Of a stretch of DNA of 64,000 bases, positions 27,801 to 36,391 are shown piece by piece. The stretch comes from Acetobacteraceae bacterium H6797. Its GTDB lineage: Bacteria > Pseudomonadota > Alphaproteobacteria > Acetobacterales > Acetobacteraceae. Position 1 is the stretch's first letter; each line of letters opens with the position of its first letter. The DNA is taken from positions 1-64,000 of the forward strand of contig JADFCQ010000003.1 of the NCBI GenBank assembly GCA_015223225.1, read 5' to 3'. The notes beneath the pieces were generated by a model. That model did no database searches. It saw nothing but the letters and a program-made list of their open reading frames with translations, and had not been told where the DNA came from. Position numbers and translations under genes: made by a program.

Positions 27801-27975
27801 CCGTATCGGGCGAGGCGCCGGGAAGCTGCGTCGTCACCTCGATGGTCGGGAAATCCACATCCGGCAGGGCCGAGACTTCGAGCCGGGAATAGCCCAGCAG
27901 GCCCACCAGGAAGAGCGCGATGGCCAGCAGCGTCGTCGCCACCGGCCGCGCGATGAAGGGGGCGGAGATGTTCAT
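24817..27975 (-). CDS. RND multidrug efflux permease (MdtB-like) with Ser/Thr-rich insert
   Basis: 1052 residues, same architecture as the following gene, with ATGFVVDDAIVMIENI carrying the proton-relay Asp pair. Between the second periplasmic subdomains, residues about 775-798 are a low-complexity Ser/Thr/Asn stretch (25582-25652) absent from the MdtC-like paralogue, where the same strands are joined by a short loop. The insert precedes TALVPLAEIARI. It may be a flexible loop at the funnel surface. 3-bp gaps on both sides show tight co-transcription. Confidence 0.92.
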   Translation of the reverse strand: MNISAPFIARPVATTLLAIALFLVGLLGYSRLEVSALPDVDFPTIEVTTQLPGASPDTAAMLLTAPLERQFAQISGLSTMSSTSGPGVSGITLQFDLDKNIDDAAQDVQAAINAANATLPQNLPYPPTYSKVNPADPAIITLALTSDTLPVYRLSESADTLIAQKLSQVSGVGRVTVQGNMRPSVRLRLDPERLAAYGIDIDAARTAIAAANVNSAKGSFDGARQGSTIMANDQMGSAADYANLVIAWKNGAAVRLRDVGEAVEALENDRNGAWYNGTPAVLVDVQRQPGANIVDTVESIRARLPEIQAAIPAGIKLQVVADRTETIRASVHEVQFTLVLSIALVVGVIFLFLPTARATIVPAVSLPLSIIATFAVMYVMGYSLDNLSLMALTIATGFVVDDAIVMIENIVRLIEKGERPLKAAFEGAKQIGFTIVSLTVSLIAVFIPLLFMSGVVGRLFREFAETLTAAVLVSMLVSLTLTPMMCALLLRSTEEDKPGRIARASERIFDRFRDGYASMLRWTMAHHALTLAVAGLTLLATVAIYVVAPKGFLPAQDTGMIQITTEGPQDASFARMNELQAKVAEIVSADPAVVSVMSITGSGTVNPTTNAGRITAVLKARDERDGAQAVIARLKPKLAEVPGMISWPVAVQDIQISARLSATQYQYTLTDSDGATLSAWMPKLLDALGKLPEIRDVSSDQREDGVRIMVEVDRDKATRLGVTMSAIDSALYSAFGQRQISTIYAQSNQYRVVLEAGGRMKGDATALGRLRIAAGSTSSASSSNSSTSSTSSSSSTSPTALVPLAEIARITTTTGPMVVTREKQFPSATISFNTADGVSLGEAVDAIGKVEREIGMPASMAGRFTGDVAEFNSSVANMPFLILAAVVVIYIVLGILYESLVHPLTILSTLPSAGIGALLALELFGLDLSVVALIGIILLMGIVKKNAIMMIDFALEAQREQGMTPREAIYQACLLRFRPIMMTTLAALLGAVPLVVSQGMGSELRIPLGVSIIGGLLLSQVVTLFTTPAIYLAMEDLRARYWRGGAETARAH

Positions 27976-27978
27976 CGC

Positions 27979-29115
27979 CTATTGCCCGCTCACCGACACC
28001 TTGCTGCCGGGCGTGAGCCGGAGCGCGCCCGAGGTGACAACGCGCTCGCCCTCGTTCAGCCCTTCGCCGATCACCGCGAGTTCGGCCGTCTGCACGCTGA
28101 TCTTCACCACGCGCTTCTCGATCGTATTGTCCTGCTTGACGACGAAGACGAAGGCGCCATCGGGCCCGCGCTGAATCGCGACGATGGGCACCGTCAGCAC
28201 GTTCCGCCGTATTTCGAGCTGCACGCGGACATTGATGAAGGCGCCCGGCCAGAGCGCCGCATCATCATTGGGGAAGCTCGATTTCACCTTGATGGTGCCG
28301 GTGGTGGAATCGATGCTGTTGTCGATGGTGCTGATCCGCCCCTCGCGCACCGTCTGGTCGGTGGCGCCCGCATCCGGCACCGTCCGCACCGGCACGGGCC
28401 CCGCCGCCTGCGCGGCCTTCACGCGCGGCAGATCCTGCTGCGGTAGGGAGAAAGTCACGACGATAGGGCGAAGCTGGCTGATGGTGACGATGCCGTCGGT
28501 ATCGGTGCTGCTGACGAGATTGCCCGCATCCACCGCGCGAATGCCCACCCGCCCGTCGATGGGCGAGCGGATCGTGGTGTGGTCGAGATCGACGCGCGCG
28601 CTATCCACCGAGGCGATATCCTGCCGCACCTGCGCCTCATACATGGCGACCTGGGCGCGCTGTGTATCGACGCTCTGCTGCGTCACACCCTGGCTGCGCA
28701 CCAGGGTCTGATAACGGCGAAGGTCCACCCGTGCATTCTCGAGCTGCGCCTCGTCATAGGCCTGCTTCGCGATGGCGCTGTCGAGGGCGGCGCGATAGCT
28801 GCGGTCATCGATCCGCGCCAGCACATCGCCGGCTTTCACCTCCTGGCCTTCGGTGAAGAGGATCTGCGTCAGCGTCCCCGTCACCTGGCTGCGCACGGTG
28901 ATGCTGTTGGTGGCGGCGACGGTGCCGAGCGCGTCGACCGTCAGCGGCACGTCCTGCTTCGCGGCGGCGGCGACGGTCACGGGTGTCGCGCTCTGCGGCG
29001 GCCTCGCCTGCTGCTTCGTCTCGCGGCCGAAGAGCCACCAGGCGCCGGCCGCGACGATCAGGATCACGATCAGCCAGCCGAGCCAGCCCCCACGCCGCTT
29101 CGGTGCTTCGCTCAT
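27979..29115 (-). CDS. RND efflux periplasmic adaptor (MdtA-like)
   Basis: About 378 residues. N-terminal membrane anchor (WLGWLIVILIVAAGAWWLFG), lipoyl/barrel halves (SITVRSQVTGTLTQILFTEGQEVKAGDVLARID), alpha-hairpin rich in Gln/Ala, and DLDHTTIRSPIDGRVG. The ATG at 29115 has an AGGA site 11 bases upstream; a GTG at 29220 overlapping the channel gene is possible, but the extra 35 codons have low GC at third positions. Links the pumps to the outer-membrane channel. Confidence 0.9.
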   Translation of the reverse strand: MSEAPKRRGGWLGWLIVILIVAAGAWWLFGRETKQQARPPQSATPVTVAAAAKQDVPLTVDALGTVAATNSITVRSQVTGTLTQILFTEGQEVKAGDVLARIDDRSYRAALDSAIAKQAYDEAQLENARVDLRRYQTLVRSQGVTQQSVDTQRAQVAMYEAQVRQDIASVDSARVDLDHTTIRSPIDGRVGIRAVDAGNLVSSTDTDGIVTISQLRPIVVTFSLPQQDLPRVKAAQAAGPVPVRTVPDAGATDQTVREGRISTIDNSIDSTTGTIKVKSSFPNDDAALWPGAFINVRVQLEIRRNVLTVPIVAIQRGPDGAFVFVVKQDNTIEKRVVKISVQTAELAVIGEGLNEGERVVTSGALRLTPGSKVSVSGQ

Positions 29116-29206
29116 ACCCGTCCGTTCCTGCTTCGCGACCATGTCATGCTGCTCGGTCTGCGCGGCTGCGCCGGCAGTATTGCTTTCTGCGGCCTCGCCG
29201 CGGGAA

Positions 29207-30577
29207 TTATCGCCAGCCACCGCCGAGAACCCTGAAAAGTGTCACCGCCGCTTCGAGCGTCGTCAGCCGCGCCTGCACCAGGCTGAGGCGCGCGGAAAAA
29301 AGCGTCTGCTGCGTCTGCAGCACCGTGGTGAGCGTCACCGTGCCGCCTCGGAGCTGCGCCTCCGCGATGGCATAGGCCCGCTCGGCGCGATCGACGGCGA
29401 TGCGCAGCCGCCGCTCCTGCTCTTCGCTCTGGCGAAGGCCGATAATGGCATTCTCCACCTCCTTCAGCGCCGTCATGATCGCGGAGCGATAGGCGTAGAG
29501 CAGCTCCTCCGCCTGGGCGCGGGAGAGCGCCACCTGCCCGCGCAGCGCCCCGCCGTCGAAAACGGTCTGCGTTACGGAGGAGGCCAGCGACCAGATGCCG
29601 GCGGCCGGCGTGAAGAGCGCGCTCAGCGCCGCGGCACTCCAGCCCGCCTCGGCGGAGAGCGTCACGCTCGGCAACAGGGCGGCGCGCGCGGCGGCGACAT
29701 CGGCATTGGAGGCCGCGAGCTGCGCCTCGGCGGCCCAGACATCCGGCCGCCGCGCGATCAGTTCGCTCGGCAGGCCCGGCGAGGCATGCGGCACCATCAG
29801 CGTGTCGAAGCTGCCGCCGGTGATGACGATATTCTCCGGCGCCTCGCCCAGCAGCACCGCGAGCGTGTTCCGGCCCTGCGCCGCCGTCTGCTCCAGCGTG
29901 GGGATCTGCGCATCGGTCTGCGCGACGGTGGTTTCCTGCTGCACCACGTCGAGCCCCGTCGCCGTGCCGGCGGCGAGCTGGGCGCGCAGCACGGCGAGAA
30001 TGCGCCGCGCGGCTTCCAGATTCTGCCGCTGCACGGCGAGTTCCGCCTCGGCTTCCAGGATCTCGAAATAGGTATTGGCGACCGTCGCCAATTGCGTCAG
30101 CCGCACCGTCTCGGCATCGAATTGCGCATAGCGCAGGCTCTGCCGGGCGCTTTCGGCGGTGGAGCGGTTCTTGCCCCAGAAATCCACCTCATAGCTCGCC
30201 GAGGCGGTGGCGCTGTGGCTGCTCTGGGTGAAGGTGCGCCCGGCGGTGCTGCTTCGGCTGCGGCTGTTATCGGCACCGACGGAGATCGTGGGCAGCAGCG
30301 AGGCGCCGGAGATGCGCAGCTGGGCATCGGCCTGGCGGATGCGCGCGATGGCCTGGGCGATGTCGAAGTTGCCCGTATTGGCCTTGTCCATCAGCGCGTC
30401 GAGCTCGGGCGAGCCGAAGCCCTTCCACCAGCCCACATCGGGCCAATTCGCCGGCGCCTGGCTTTCGGAAAAGCGCGCGGGCAGCGTCAGGCCGGAACTC
30501 GCGGGCTCGATCTTCGGCCCGCAGGCCGCGAGCGCCAGCAGCCCGGCCAGCGTGGCCCGGCGGTCGAGAGACGGCAT
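29207..30577 (-). CDS. outer-membrane efflux lipoprotein (NodT/OprM family)
   Basis: 456 residues. Lipoprotein signal with lipobox LAAC (LAGLLALAACGPK), then two TolC-like repeats with long helices (SASYEVDFWGKNRSTAESARQSLRYA; GLDVVQQETTVAQTDAQIPTLEQ; RRPDVWAAEAQLAASNADVAAARAALLP). It forms the trimeric exit duct for the RND pumps. Start at ATG 30577 is just after the sensor stop; a TTG at 30583 would overlap it. Confidence 0.92.
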   Translation of the reverse strand: MPSLDRRATLAGLLALAACGPKIEPASSGLTLPARFSESQAPANWPDVGWWKGFGSPELDALMDKANTGNFDIAQAIARIRQADAQLRISGASLLPTISVGADNSRSRSSTAGRTFTQSSHSATASASYEVDFWGKNRSTAESARQSLRYAQFDAETVRLTQLATVANTYFEILEAEAELAVQRQNLEAARRILAVLRAQLAAGTATGLDVVQQETTVAQTDAQIPTLEQTAAQGRNTLAVLLGEAPENIVITGGSFDTLMVPHASPGLPSELIARRPDVWAAEAQLAASNADVAAARAALLPSVTLSAEAGWSAAALSALFTPAAGIWSLASSVTQTVFDGGALRGQVALSRAQAEELLYAYRSAIMTALKEVENAIIGLRQSEEQERRLRIAVDRAERAYAIAEAQLRGGTVTLTTVLQTQQTLFSARLSLVQARLTTLEAAVTLFRVLGGGWR

Positions 30578-30579
30578 GC

Positions 30580-31014
30580 TCAATCGCTTTCCTTGGGCAG
30601 GCGTTGCGCGAAGGCGCGGCGGCCTTCGGGCGAGACTTTCGAGAGGCCCTGAATCATCGCCTCACCGAAGAGGTCCGAGGCGGCGGTCCATTGACGGTTC
30701 ATGCTCCGCAGGGCCTCCCGCAGGGCATCGGGGCTGAAGGGCTGGGCGGCGATGGCGCTATCCACCCGCGCGCGGGCGAGCTGCATCTCGCGGAAGGCGG
30801 GCAGGAAGCGCGGCTGCTCGGCCTCCAGCGCCGCCTGGAAGGCGGGCCGGTCGGCGGCGGGCATTTCAGCGATCATCCTGGCCTGCAGCTTGGAGATGCT
30901 CGGCGGGCCTCGGTCCTTCGGATGGGTCACGATCCAGGCGGCCAGCACGACGTTGAGCGCGAGCGAGGCGCCGAAAATCGCGGTGCCGAGTTTGCGGTGG
31001 AAGAAGCGGGTCAC
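30580..31014 (-). CDS. periplasmic heavy-metal sensor / Spy-CpxP-like protein
   Basis: 144 residues with one N-terminal TM/signal anchor (IFGASLALNVVLAAWIV) and a helical, Arg/Glu-rich periplasmic part resembling the metal-resistance (CnrX/ZraP/Spy-like) family; repeated LxxxRxxF-type helices (PAADRPAFQAALEAEQPRFLPAFREMQLARARVD). Such proteins sense metals or envelope stress, often with an ECF sigma and anti-sigma. Position between those genes and the pump supports the same role here. Confidence 0.75.
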   Translation of the reverse strand: MTRFFHRKLGTAIFGASLALNVVLAAWIVTHPKDRGPPSISKLQARMIAEMPAADRPAFQAALEAEQPRFLPAFREMQLARARVDSAIAAQPFSPDALREALRSMNRQWTAASDLFGEAMIQGLSKVSPEGRRAFAQRLPKESD

Positions 31015-31430
31015 AGCAGGCTCCCCAACAGGGTGAGCGTTTGCGGGCCATTCATGACGAAGTCCTGATCGGGAGAGCCCCAGATGATCCAGGCGAAGCC
31101 GACGGCGAGCACCGCCAGGGCGCCAACGCCGGCCGGTGCGAAGGGTTCCAGCCGGGCGAGGGCGCCGAACAGCCTCGGGCGCGGCCGAGGCGCAGGCAGG
31201 CGCGCCACATCGGCCGCGATGCGATGGCGCAGGCGCGCCAGGGCCTCCGGTGCCACCGGCGAGCGGCTGGCCTCGATGGCGCGGTCCAGCGCGGCGGCCT
31301 CGGCCAGCATTCCCGCCGCGCGGGACGAGCGGACGACCAGAGCGAGGGCGGCCGCGCGATCGGCCGCAGGCCAGCGATCGGGGACGGCGCCGTAGATCTC
31401 GAGCAATTGGGCGAAACGGGCTTCGTTCAT
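31011..31430 (-). CDS. small one-TM protein, probable anti-sigma factor
   Basis: 139 residues: a cytoplasmic helical N-terminus, one TM near residue 105 (VGALAVLAVGFAWIIWG), short periplasmic tail. No zinc-anti-sigma HxxxCxxC motif is seen. It overlaps both the ECF sigma gene upstream and the sensor downstream by 4 bases. Gene order (sigma, one-TM protein, periplasmic sensor) is that of CnrYXH-like systems, so an anti-sigma role is inferred from context. Confidence 0.55.
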   Translation of the reverse strand: MNEARFAQLLEIYGAVPDRWPAADRAAALALVVRSSRAAGMLAEAAALDRAIEASRSPVAPEALARLRHRIAADVARLPAPRPRPRLFGALARLEPFAPAGVGALAVLAVGFAWIIWGSPDQDFVMNGPQTLTLLGSLL

Positions 31431-32065
31431 GGCTGGTCTCCCCGCAGCCGGGCGCCCAGCAGCCGCCGGGCCCGGCGCAGCAGCCCTTCCAGCGCGCGGG
31501 TGGAGACGGCGAGCATCTCGGCCGCCTCGGCGCCGGAAAGGCCTTGGTCGTAGACGAGGGCGATGGCCGCCCGCTGCCGCGCCGGCAGTTCCGCCATGGC
31601 GGCGGTGAGCCGCGTCTCGCGCTGGGCCAGGGCCAGGCCGACCTCCGGGCCCTCCGCCGGGTCGGGCAGGCCCATCGCCGCCTCGATGGGCGCGCCGGGC
31701 CGCTGGCGGCGTAGGGCGTCGAGGGCGAGGTTGGTCACGATGCGGTTGAGCCAGGCGCCCAGTTCGCCCCGTTCGGCATCGAAGCGGGCGGCCTTCTGCC
31801 AGGCGCGCAGGAAGGTCTCCTGCGCCAGATCCTCCGCCTGGGCACCGTCGTTGACGATGCGCTGGGCGATGGCATGCACGCGCGCGAGATGCCGCCCGAC
31901 GATCTCGTCGAAGGCCAGCCTGTCGCCGCCGGCCGCCCAGAGCATGAGCGTCTCGTCATGGGCGGCGGGTCGGTCGCGCTCCAGCAGCGGCGGCATGGCG
32001 GTTCCGAGAGGTGTCGTCAGGCTCATCGCGCCCCGGCGCGGCGAGAATAGGGCAAGGCTGTTCAT
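31427..32065 (-). CDS. ECF-type RNA polymerase sigma factor
   Basis: 212 residues. Region 2 contains DEIVGRHLARVHAIAQRI and DLAQETFLRAWQ, and region 4 contains LPARQRAAIALVYDQGLSGAEAAEMLAVS followed by ALEGLLRRARRLL. ATG at 32065 has a GGAG site 8 bases upstream; an ATG at 32026 has none. First gene of the efflux operon, which implies that the pump is induced by a signal relayed through the anti-sigma and sensor. Divergent from the GMC oxidoreductase. Confidence 0.9.
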   Translation of the reverse strand: MNSLALFSPRRGAMSLTTPLGTAMPPLLERDRPAAHDETLMLWAAGGDRLAFDEIVGRHLARVHAIAQRIVNDGAQAEDLAQETFLRAWQKAARFDAERGELGAWLNRIVTNLALDALRRQRPGAPIEAAMGLPDPAEGPEVGLALAQRETRLTAAMAELPARQRAAIALVYDQGLSGAEAAEMLAVSTRALEGLLRRARRLLGARLRGDQP

Positions 32066-32338
32066 CCGGCGGTCTCCACCAGGGTTACGGGCCCCGGCGC
32101 GAAAACCCACGCGGAAATCGCCGCGCATTCGCGTGAGCGCATCATGGCGCCCGAGGTTGCCTGCCCTTTGGATTTTGGCCCTGCGGCCGGTGGCACGTCG
32201 GCCCCTCGGATTCCGGCGCCCGGATTGGCGCCCGGATCGGCGCCTGGAATGGCCCGTTGATCGACCCTCCGGCTGGGTGGCTTTCCGGGTGGCGCCTCCC
32301 GTTGTAGGTCGGGAAGAAGAATGACCAGGGGGTTGGGG

Positions 32339-33886
32339 ATGTATGATGTGATCGTGGTCGGCGCCGGTTCCGCCGGAGCGCCGCTCGCCGCGCGCCTGTC
32401 GGAGGATGCCGGGCGCCGCGTGCTGCTGCTGGAGGCGGGGCGCGACTGGCGCTCGGCCGAGGCGCCGCATGCGCTGCGCAGCGCCAATATCCAGCCCTTC
32501 ATGCATGACCCGGCGCATCAGGCCGAATGGCAATGGCCGGGCCTGGAGACCCGCCGCACCAAGGCCCAGCCGCCCCGCTTCTACTGGCGCGGCAAGACCA
32601 TGGGCGGCTCCTCGACCGTGAATGCCCAGATCGCCATCCGCGGCGTGCCCGCCGCTTTCGATGCCTGGGCCGAACTGGGCTGCGAGGGCTGGGCGGCCGA
32701 GGATGTCATGCCGCTCTTCGACCGCATCGAGGATAACGGCGGGGGCGGGCCGCTCCCGGTCTATCGCGCCCCCATCGAGAGCTGGGGCGAAGTGGACCGC
32801 GCCTTCCGCGAGGCCGCCCTGGCCGAGGGCTATGCCTGGAAGCCCGACCTCAACGCGCCCACGGGCGAGGGCGTCTCGATCTATCCCATCAACAGCCGCA
32901 ACGGTCAGCGCGTCACCACCAATGACGGCTATCTGGAGCCCGCGCGCGGCCGCTCCAATCTCGAAATCCGGGGCGAGGCGCATGTCGATCGCGTGGTGAT
33001 CGAGAATGGCCGGGCCACGGGCGTGCGCGTCCGCTTCGGCCAGGGCGAGTGGCAGGTGGTGCCCGCCCGCGAGGTGGTGCTCTGCGCGGGCGCCATCCAT
33101 AGCCCGACCATCCTCATGCGCTCCGGCATCGGCCCGGCGGCTCAGCTCAAGGCCCTCGGCATCGAGGTGCTGAAGGACCTGCCGGCGGTCGGGCAGGGGC
33201 TGATGGACCATCCGCTGCTCCGCGCGAGCCTCGGCCTCGACGCCGCCCATGCGGCGAAGGACCCCGATGCCCGCCACACCAATTGCTGCCTGACCTATTC
33301 CTCCGGCCTGCCCGGCGGCAGCGAACGCGACATGATCATGATCGCCTTCAACCATCGCGGCATCGGCGGGCCCAATGGCGGCCCGACCGCGAACGGCGCC
33401 ATCGGCGTCTCCGTCTATGACGCGCATTCGAAGGGCGAGGTGCGCCTGACCTCCGCCGACCCCTTCGCCAATCCGGTGGTGGACGAGAACATGCTCGATG
33501 ACGAGCGCGACCTCGCCCGCATGCGCGACGGTGTCCGCCGCCTGGTGCCGATCCTCGCGCGGCCTTCCCTGGCGGGCATCCTGCGCGAGCCGGTGACGGT
33601 GGGCGATTCCGGCGTGCTCTGGGCCGAGGCGGCGAGATTGCCCGACGCGGCGCTGAACCAGCTGATGCTGGAACAGGCCTCCGATATCCAGCATGCCGCC
33701 GGCACCTGCCGCATGAGTGCCTATGAAGACCCGCGCGGCGTGGTGGACCCGGAGCTGAAGGTGCGCGGCGTCCAGGGCCTGCGCGTGGCCGATGCCTCGA
33801 TCATGCCGACCGATTGCCGCGCCAATCTGCACTTCACCTGCGTGATGATCGGCGAAGCCCTGGCCCGCCGCATGCGGGCCAAGTAA
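32339..33886 (+). CDS. GMC family FAD-dependent oxidoreductase
   Basis: About 515 residues. ADP-binding motif VVGAGSAGAPLAARLSE at the N-terminus, family signature GGSSTVNAQIAIRG, second signature GAIHSPTILMRSGIGPA, and the C-terminal active-site His in HAAGTCRM plus PTDCRANLHFTCVMIGE, where the usual GNTNAPT is altered to RANLHFT. Choline, glucose or alcohol dehydrogenases share this fold; substrate not predictable. ATG 32321 is an alternative start. Confidence 0.9.
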   Translation: MYDVIVVGAGSAGAPLAARLSEDAGRRVLLLEAGRDWRSAEAPHALRSANIQPFMHDPAHQAEWQWPGLETRRTKAQPPRFYWRGKTMGGSSTVNAQIAIRGVPAAFDAWAELGCEGWAAEDVMPLFDRIEDNGGGGPLPVYRAPIESWGEVDRAFREAALAEGYAWKPDLNAPTGEGVSIYPINSRNGQRVTTNDGYLEPARGRSNLEIRGEAHVDRVVIENGRATGVRVRFGQGEWQVVPAREVVLCAGAIHSPTILMRSGIGPAAQLKALGIEVLKDLPAVGQGLMDHPLLRASLGLDAAHAAKDPDARHTNCCLTYSSGLPGGSERDMIMIAFNHRGIGGPNGGPTANGAIGVSVYDAHSKGEVRLTSADPFANPVVDENMLDDERDLARMRDGVRRLVPILARPSLAGILREPVTVGDSGVLWAEAARLPDAALNQLMLEQASDIQHAAGTCRMSAYEDPRGVVDPELKVRGVQGLRVADASIMPTDCRANLHFTCVMIGEALARRMRAK

Positions 33887-33893
33887 CGGGTTT

Positions 33894-33939
33894 CCAAAGG
33901 CCTCAGGCCTTTGGTGGGGGGCAAGGGGGCAAAGCCCCC
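33894..33939. terminator. paired hairpins between convergent genes
   Basis: A 10-bp perfect dyad (CCAAAGGCCT / AGGCCTTTGG, 33894-33914) is followed by GGGGGC-aaa-GCCCCC (33925-33939). They lie in the 58-bp gap between two convergent oxidoreductase genes and probably terminate both. Confidence 0.7.
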
Positions 33940-33944
33940 TCCCT

Positions 33945-35273
33945 TCAGATCATCCCCGGCTTGTTCACCGCCGACCCATCGAAGAACCGGCTCAGCCTGA
34001 AGGCCGCCGGATCGACGATGGTCGGCGCCCCGATGGCCATTTCCGCCACGAGCTGCCCCGCCCCCGGCCCGATGCCGAAGCCATGCCCCGAGAAGCCGGC
34101 GGCGAGAAACACGCCCGGCAGCTTGTCGAGCGCCGAGATCACCGGCACCGCATCGGGCGTGGAATCGATCACCCCACCCCAGCCGCGCGCCATGCCGATG
34201 CCCTTCAGCGCCGGGAAGGTCTCGTTGATATAGCCGAGCGCCTCGTTCACCAGCGACATCTGCGGCCCCGGATCGAGCGTGCGGTGCTTCTCGAAGGGCG
34301 TGGCCTTGTCGAGCGACCAGTTGGCGAAGGCTTCCGGCCCCGAGAAGAAGGAACTGCCGACACCCAGCGTCAGCCCCGCGCGCCGGGCCTGGAAGGTGGG
34401 CCAGAAGAGCTTCGCGTAGCGCAGGCCCTGCGGCGTGATCTCCAGCCGCCCGCGGCCCGAAAGCCCCACGGTGAAGGAGCCGTCGTCGCGGGCGCGCAGC
34501 GCGAAGCCCGTGCCGAGGAAGCCGCCCGAGACGAGCGCGCGGGCGGGCGTGGTGCGGAAGGCCGTGGCGCGGACGCTGGCCTGGGGAAACTCCACCCCGT
34601 GATAGCGCATGAAGAGCGAGGCCCAGGCGCCGCCCGCGCAGATGACCGATTGCGCCTTGATGGTGCCCCGCTCGGTGACGACGCCCGAGACACGGCCGCC
34701 CGTCATCTCCAGCCCGCGCGCCGCGCATTTCTCGATGATATGCGCGCCCAGACGCCGGGCGCCGCGCGCGATGCCCGGGGCTGCGAGGGCGGGCTCGGCC
34801 TGGCCATCGGTGGGGGAGAAGACGCCGCCCACCACATCGCCCTGCATGGCGGGCACCATCTCGCGCACCTGCTGGGCGGTGAGGATGCGGGTATCGACCT
34901 GATAGGGCCTGGCGCTCTCGCCCCATTTCTCCCAGGCCGCGACGTCCTGCGGATTGCGCGTGGCATAGACGAGGCCGGTGCGGCGGAAGCCCAGGGGCTC
35001 ACCCGTCTCGGCGGCCATGCTGTCCCAGATGGCCATGCTGCGCTGGGACAGTTCCAACTCGCGCAGGTCGCGGTTCATCTGGCGGCACCAGCCCCAGTTG
35101 CGGCTGGACTGCTCGCCGCCGATCACGCCCTTCTCGACGAGCGCGACGCTGACGCCGCGCTTGGCCAGCGCGAAAGCGGCCGAGATGCCGACGATGCCGC
35201 CGCCGATGATGACGACATCGGCCGCTTGCGGCAGCGCATCGCCCCCTCCGACCGCCTCGACTTGCACATGCAT
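33945..35273 (-). CDS. FAD-dependent D-amino-acid/sarcosine-type oxidase (DAO family)
   Basis: 442 residues. Dinucleotide motif VVIIGGGIVGISAAFALAKRG near residue 20, SSRNWGWCRQ, a central substrate domain and the closing FAD motif FLAAGFSGHGFGIGPGAGQLVAEM. This belongs to the DAO/SoxB-like flavoproteins, which oxidise secondary or D-amino acids. No beta/gamma sarcosine oxidase subunits are nearby, so a monomeric type is likely. Confidence 0.88.
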   Translation of the reverse strand: MHVQVEAVGGGDALPQAADVVIIGGGIVGISAAFALAKRGVSVALVEKGVIGGEQSSRNWGWCRQMNRDLRELELSQRSMAIWDSMAAETGEPLGFRRTGLVYATRNPQDVAAWEKWGESARPYQVDTRILTAQQVREMVPAMQGDVVGGVFSPTDGQAEPALAAPGIARGARRLGAHIIEKCAARGLEMTGGRVSGVVTERGTIKAQSVICAGGAWASLFMRYHGVEFPQASVRATAFRTTPARALVSGGFLGTGFALRARDDGSFTVGLSGRGRLEITPQGLRYAKLFWPTFQARRAGLTLGVGSSFFSGPEAFANWSLDKATPFEKHRTLDPGPQMSLVNEALGYINETFPALKGIGMARGWGGVIDSTPDAVPVISALDKLPGVFLAAGFSGHGFGIGPGAGQLVAEMAIGAPTIVDPAAFRLSRFFDGSAVNKPGMI

Positions 35274-35509
35274 GGTGACAATCGCCCTTTGCCGGGTTGA
35301 AGCCTCGATTCCCCATGCTGGGGGAAAGGGGCGGGGCAGGCCAGGGGGCAGGGCGCGGTTTCGTGGCGCATTCCACGGAAGCGTGGCCCCCGCGCGGCAG
35401 AAGATTCCGCAGATTCCGCCGGGGCCGGGCTCAAGCGCCTGTGATGGGCCGGGTGCGAGGGGTGCCGCGCGGGGCGGGCGTATCAGCAGGGACGTGACGG
35501 AGATATCCC

Positions 35510-36346
35510 ATGGCCCGCCTTCTCGCCTTCCTCCTCTGCCTCTGGACGATACCGGTGGCCGCCCAGCCGGTCACACTCGCCTATGGGCCCGATCCGCTGC
35601 AGCGGCTGGAATTCCATCGCCCCTCGGCCGCCTCGGGCAGCGCCCGCCCGCCGCTGGTCGTCTTCATCCATGGCGGTGGCTGGCGGACGGGCGATCTGGA
35701 GAGGGGCACGGGCGCCAAGGCGGGCTGGTTCACCGGCCAGGGCTATGCCTTCGCCACGCTGAACTACCGCCTCGTGCCCGAGGCAACTGTGGCGCAGGAG
35801 GCGGAGGACGTGGCCGCCGCCATCGGCCTGCTCCGGCGCGAGGCGGGGAGGCTCGGCTTCGACCCCGATCGGGTGGCGCTGATGGGCCATTCGGCGGGTG
35901 CCCATCTGGCGGCCCTGGTGGCGACCGATCCGCGCTACGCGGCGGGGGCGGGCTGGCCGCTGGCTTCCATCAAGGCCATCTCGCTGCTCGATGGCGCGGG
36001 CTATGACGTGCCCACCCAGATCGCCAGTGCCGGGCGCATGTTGCGGCGGCTCTATCTCAAGGCTTTCGGGGAAGATCGCGCGCAGCAATGGCGCCGCTCG
36101 CCCATCGCCCATGCGGCGGCGCCCAATGGCGGGCGCTTCCTGCTCCATTGCATCGCCGAGCGGCGCGACGATTCCTGCGGCCAGTCCAACCGCTTCGCCG
36201 AGGCCCTGCGCGGGGCGGGCACCACGGCGGCGGTCGTGCCGGTGCGAGACAGCTCCCATCGCTCGTTGAACCAGGGCATCGGCACGCCCGGCGACGGGCC
36301 CACGCGCGAGATCACCGCCTTCTTCGCCCAGGCCTTCGCGCGTTGA
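35510..36346 (+). CDS. secreted alpha/beta hydrolase (HSL/BD-FAE-like)
   Basis: 278 residues. Signal peptide (MARLLAFLLCLWTIPVAAQP), oxyanion HGGGW (from His54), nucleophile GHSAG (Ser128), LLDGAGYDVP and base His in DSSHRSLN. The hormone-sensitive-lipase/feruloyl-esterase-like layout suggests a periplasmic esterase or deacetylase. Monocistronic; followed by a strong terminator. Confidence 0.88.
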   Translation: MARLLAFLLCLWTIPVAAQPVTLAYGPDPLQRLEFHRPSAASGSARPPLVVFIHGGGWRTGDLERGTGAKAGWFTGQGYAFATLNYRLVPEATVAQEAEDVAAAIGLLRREAGRLGFDPDRVALMGHSAGAHLAALVATDPRYAAGAGWPLASIKAISLLDGAGYDVPTQIASAGRMLRRLYLKAFGEDRAQQWRRSPIAHAAAPNGGRFLLHCIAERRDDSCGQSNRFAEALRGAGTTAAVVPVRDSSHRSLNQGIGTPGDGPTREITAFFAQAFAR

Positions 36347-36359
36347 GCAGACGCGGAAA

Positions 36360-36388
36360 GGGCCCAGCCGGGGGATTCGGCTGGGCCC
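36360..36388 (+). terminator. intrinsic terminator hairpin
   Basis: GGGCCCAGCCG (36360-36370) and CGGCTGGGCCC (36378-36388) form a perfect 11-bp stem with a 7-nt loop, 14 bases after the hydrolase stop. It is followed by only two Ts. Confidence 0.8.
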
Positions 36389-36391
36389 TTG

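Noticed and set aside
29116..29220. Longer N-terminus for the RND adaptor from GTG 29220
   Set aside because: The added 35 codons have atypical third-position use and no adaptor-like sequence; ATG 29115 directly precedes the expected membrane anchor.
31427..33832. Extension of the sigma factor frame far upstream over the GMC gene
   Set aside because: The extra 590 codons are antisense to the oxidoreductase; the ATG at 32065 with a ribosome site explains the sigma factor.
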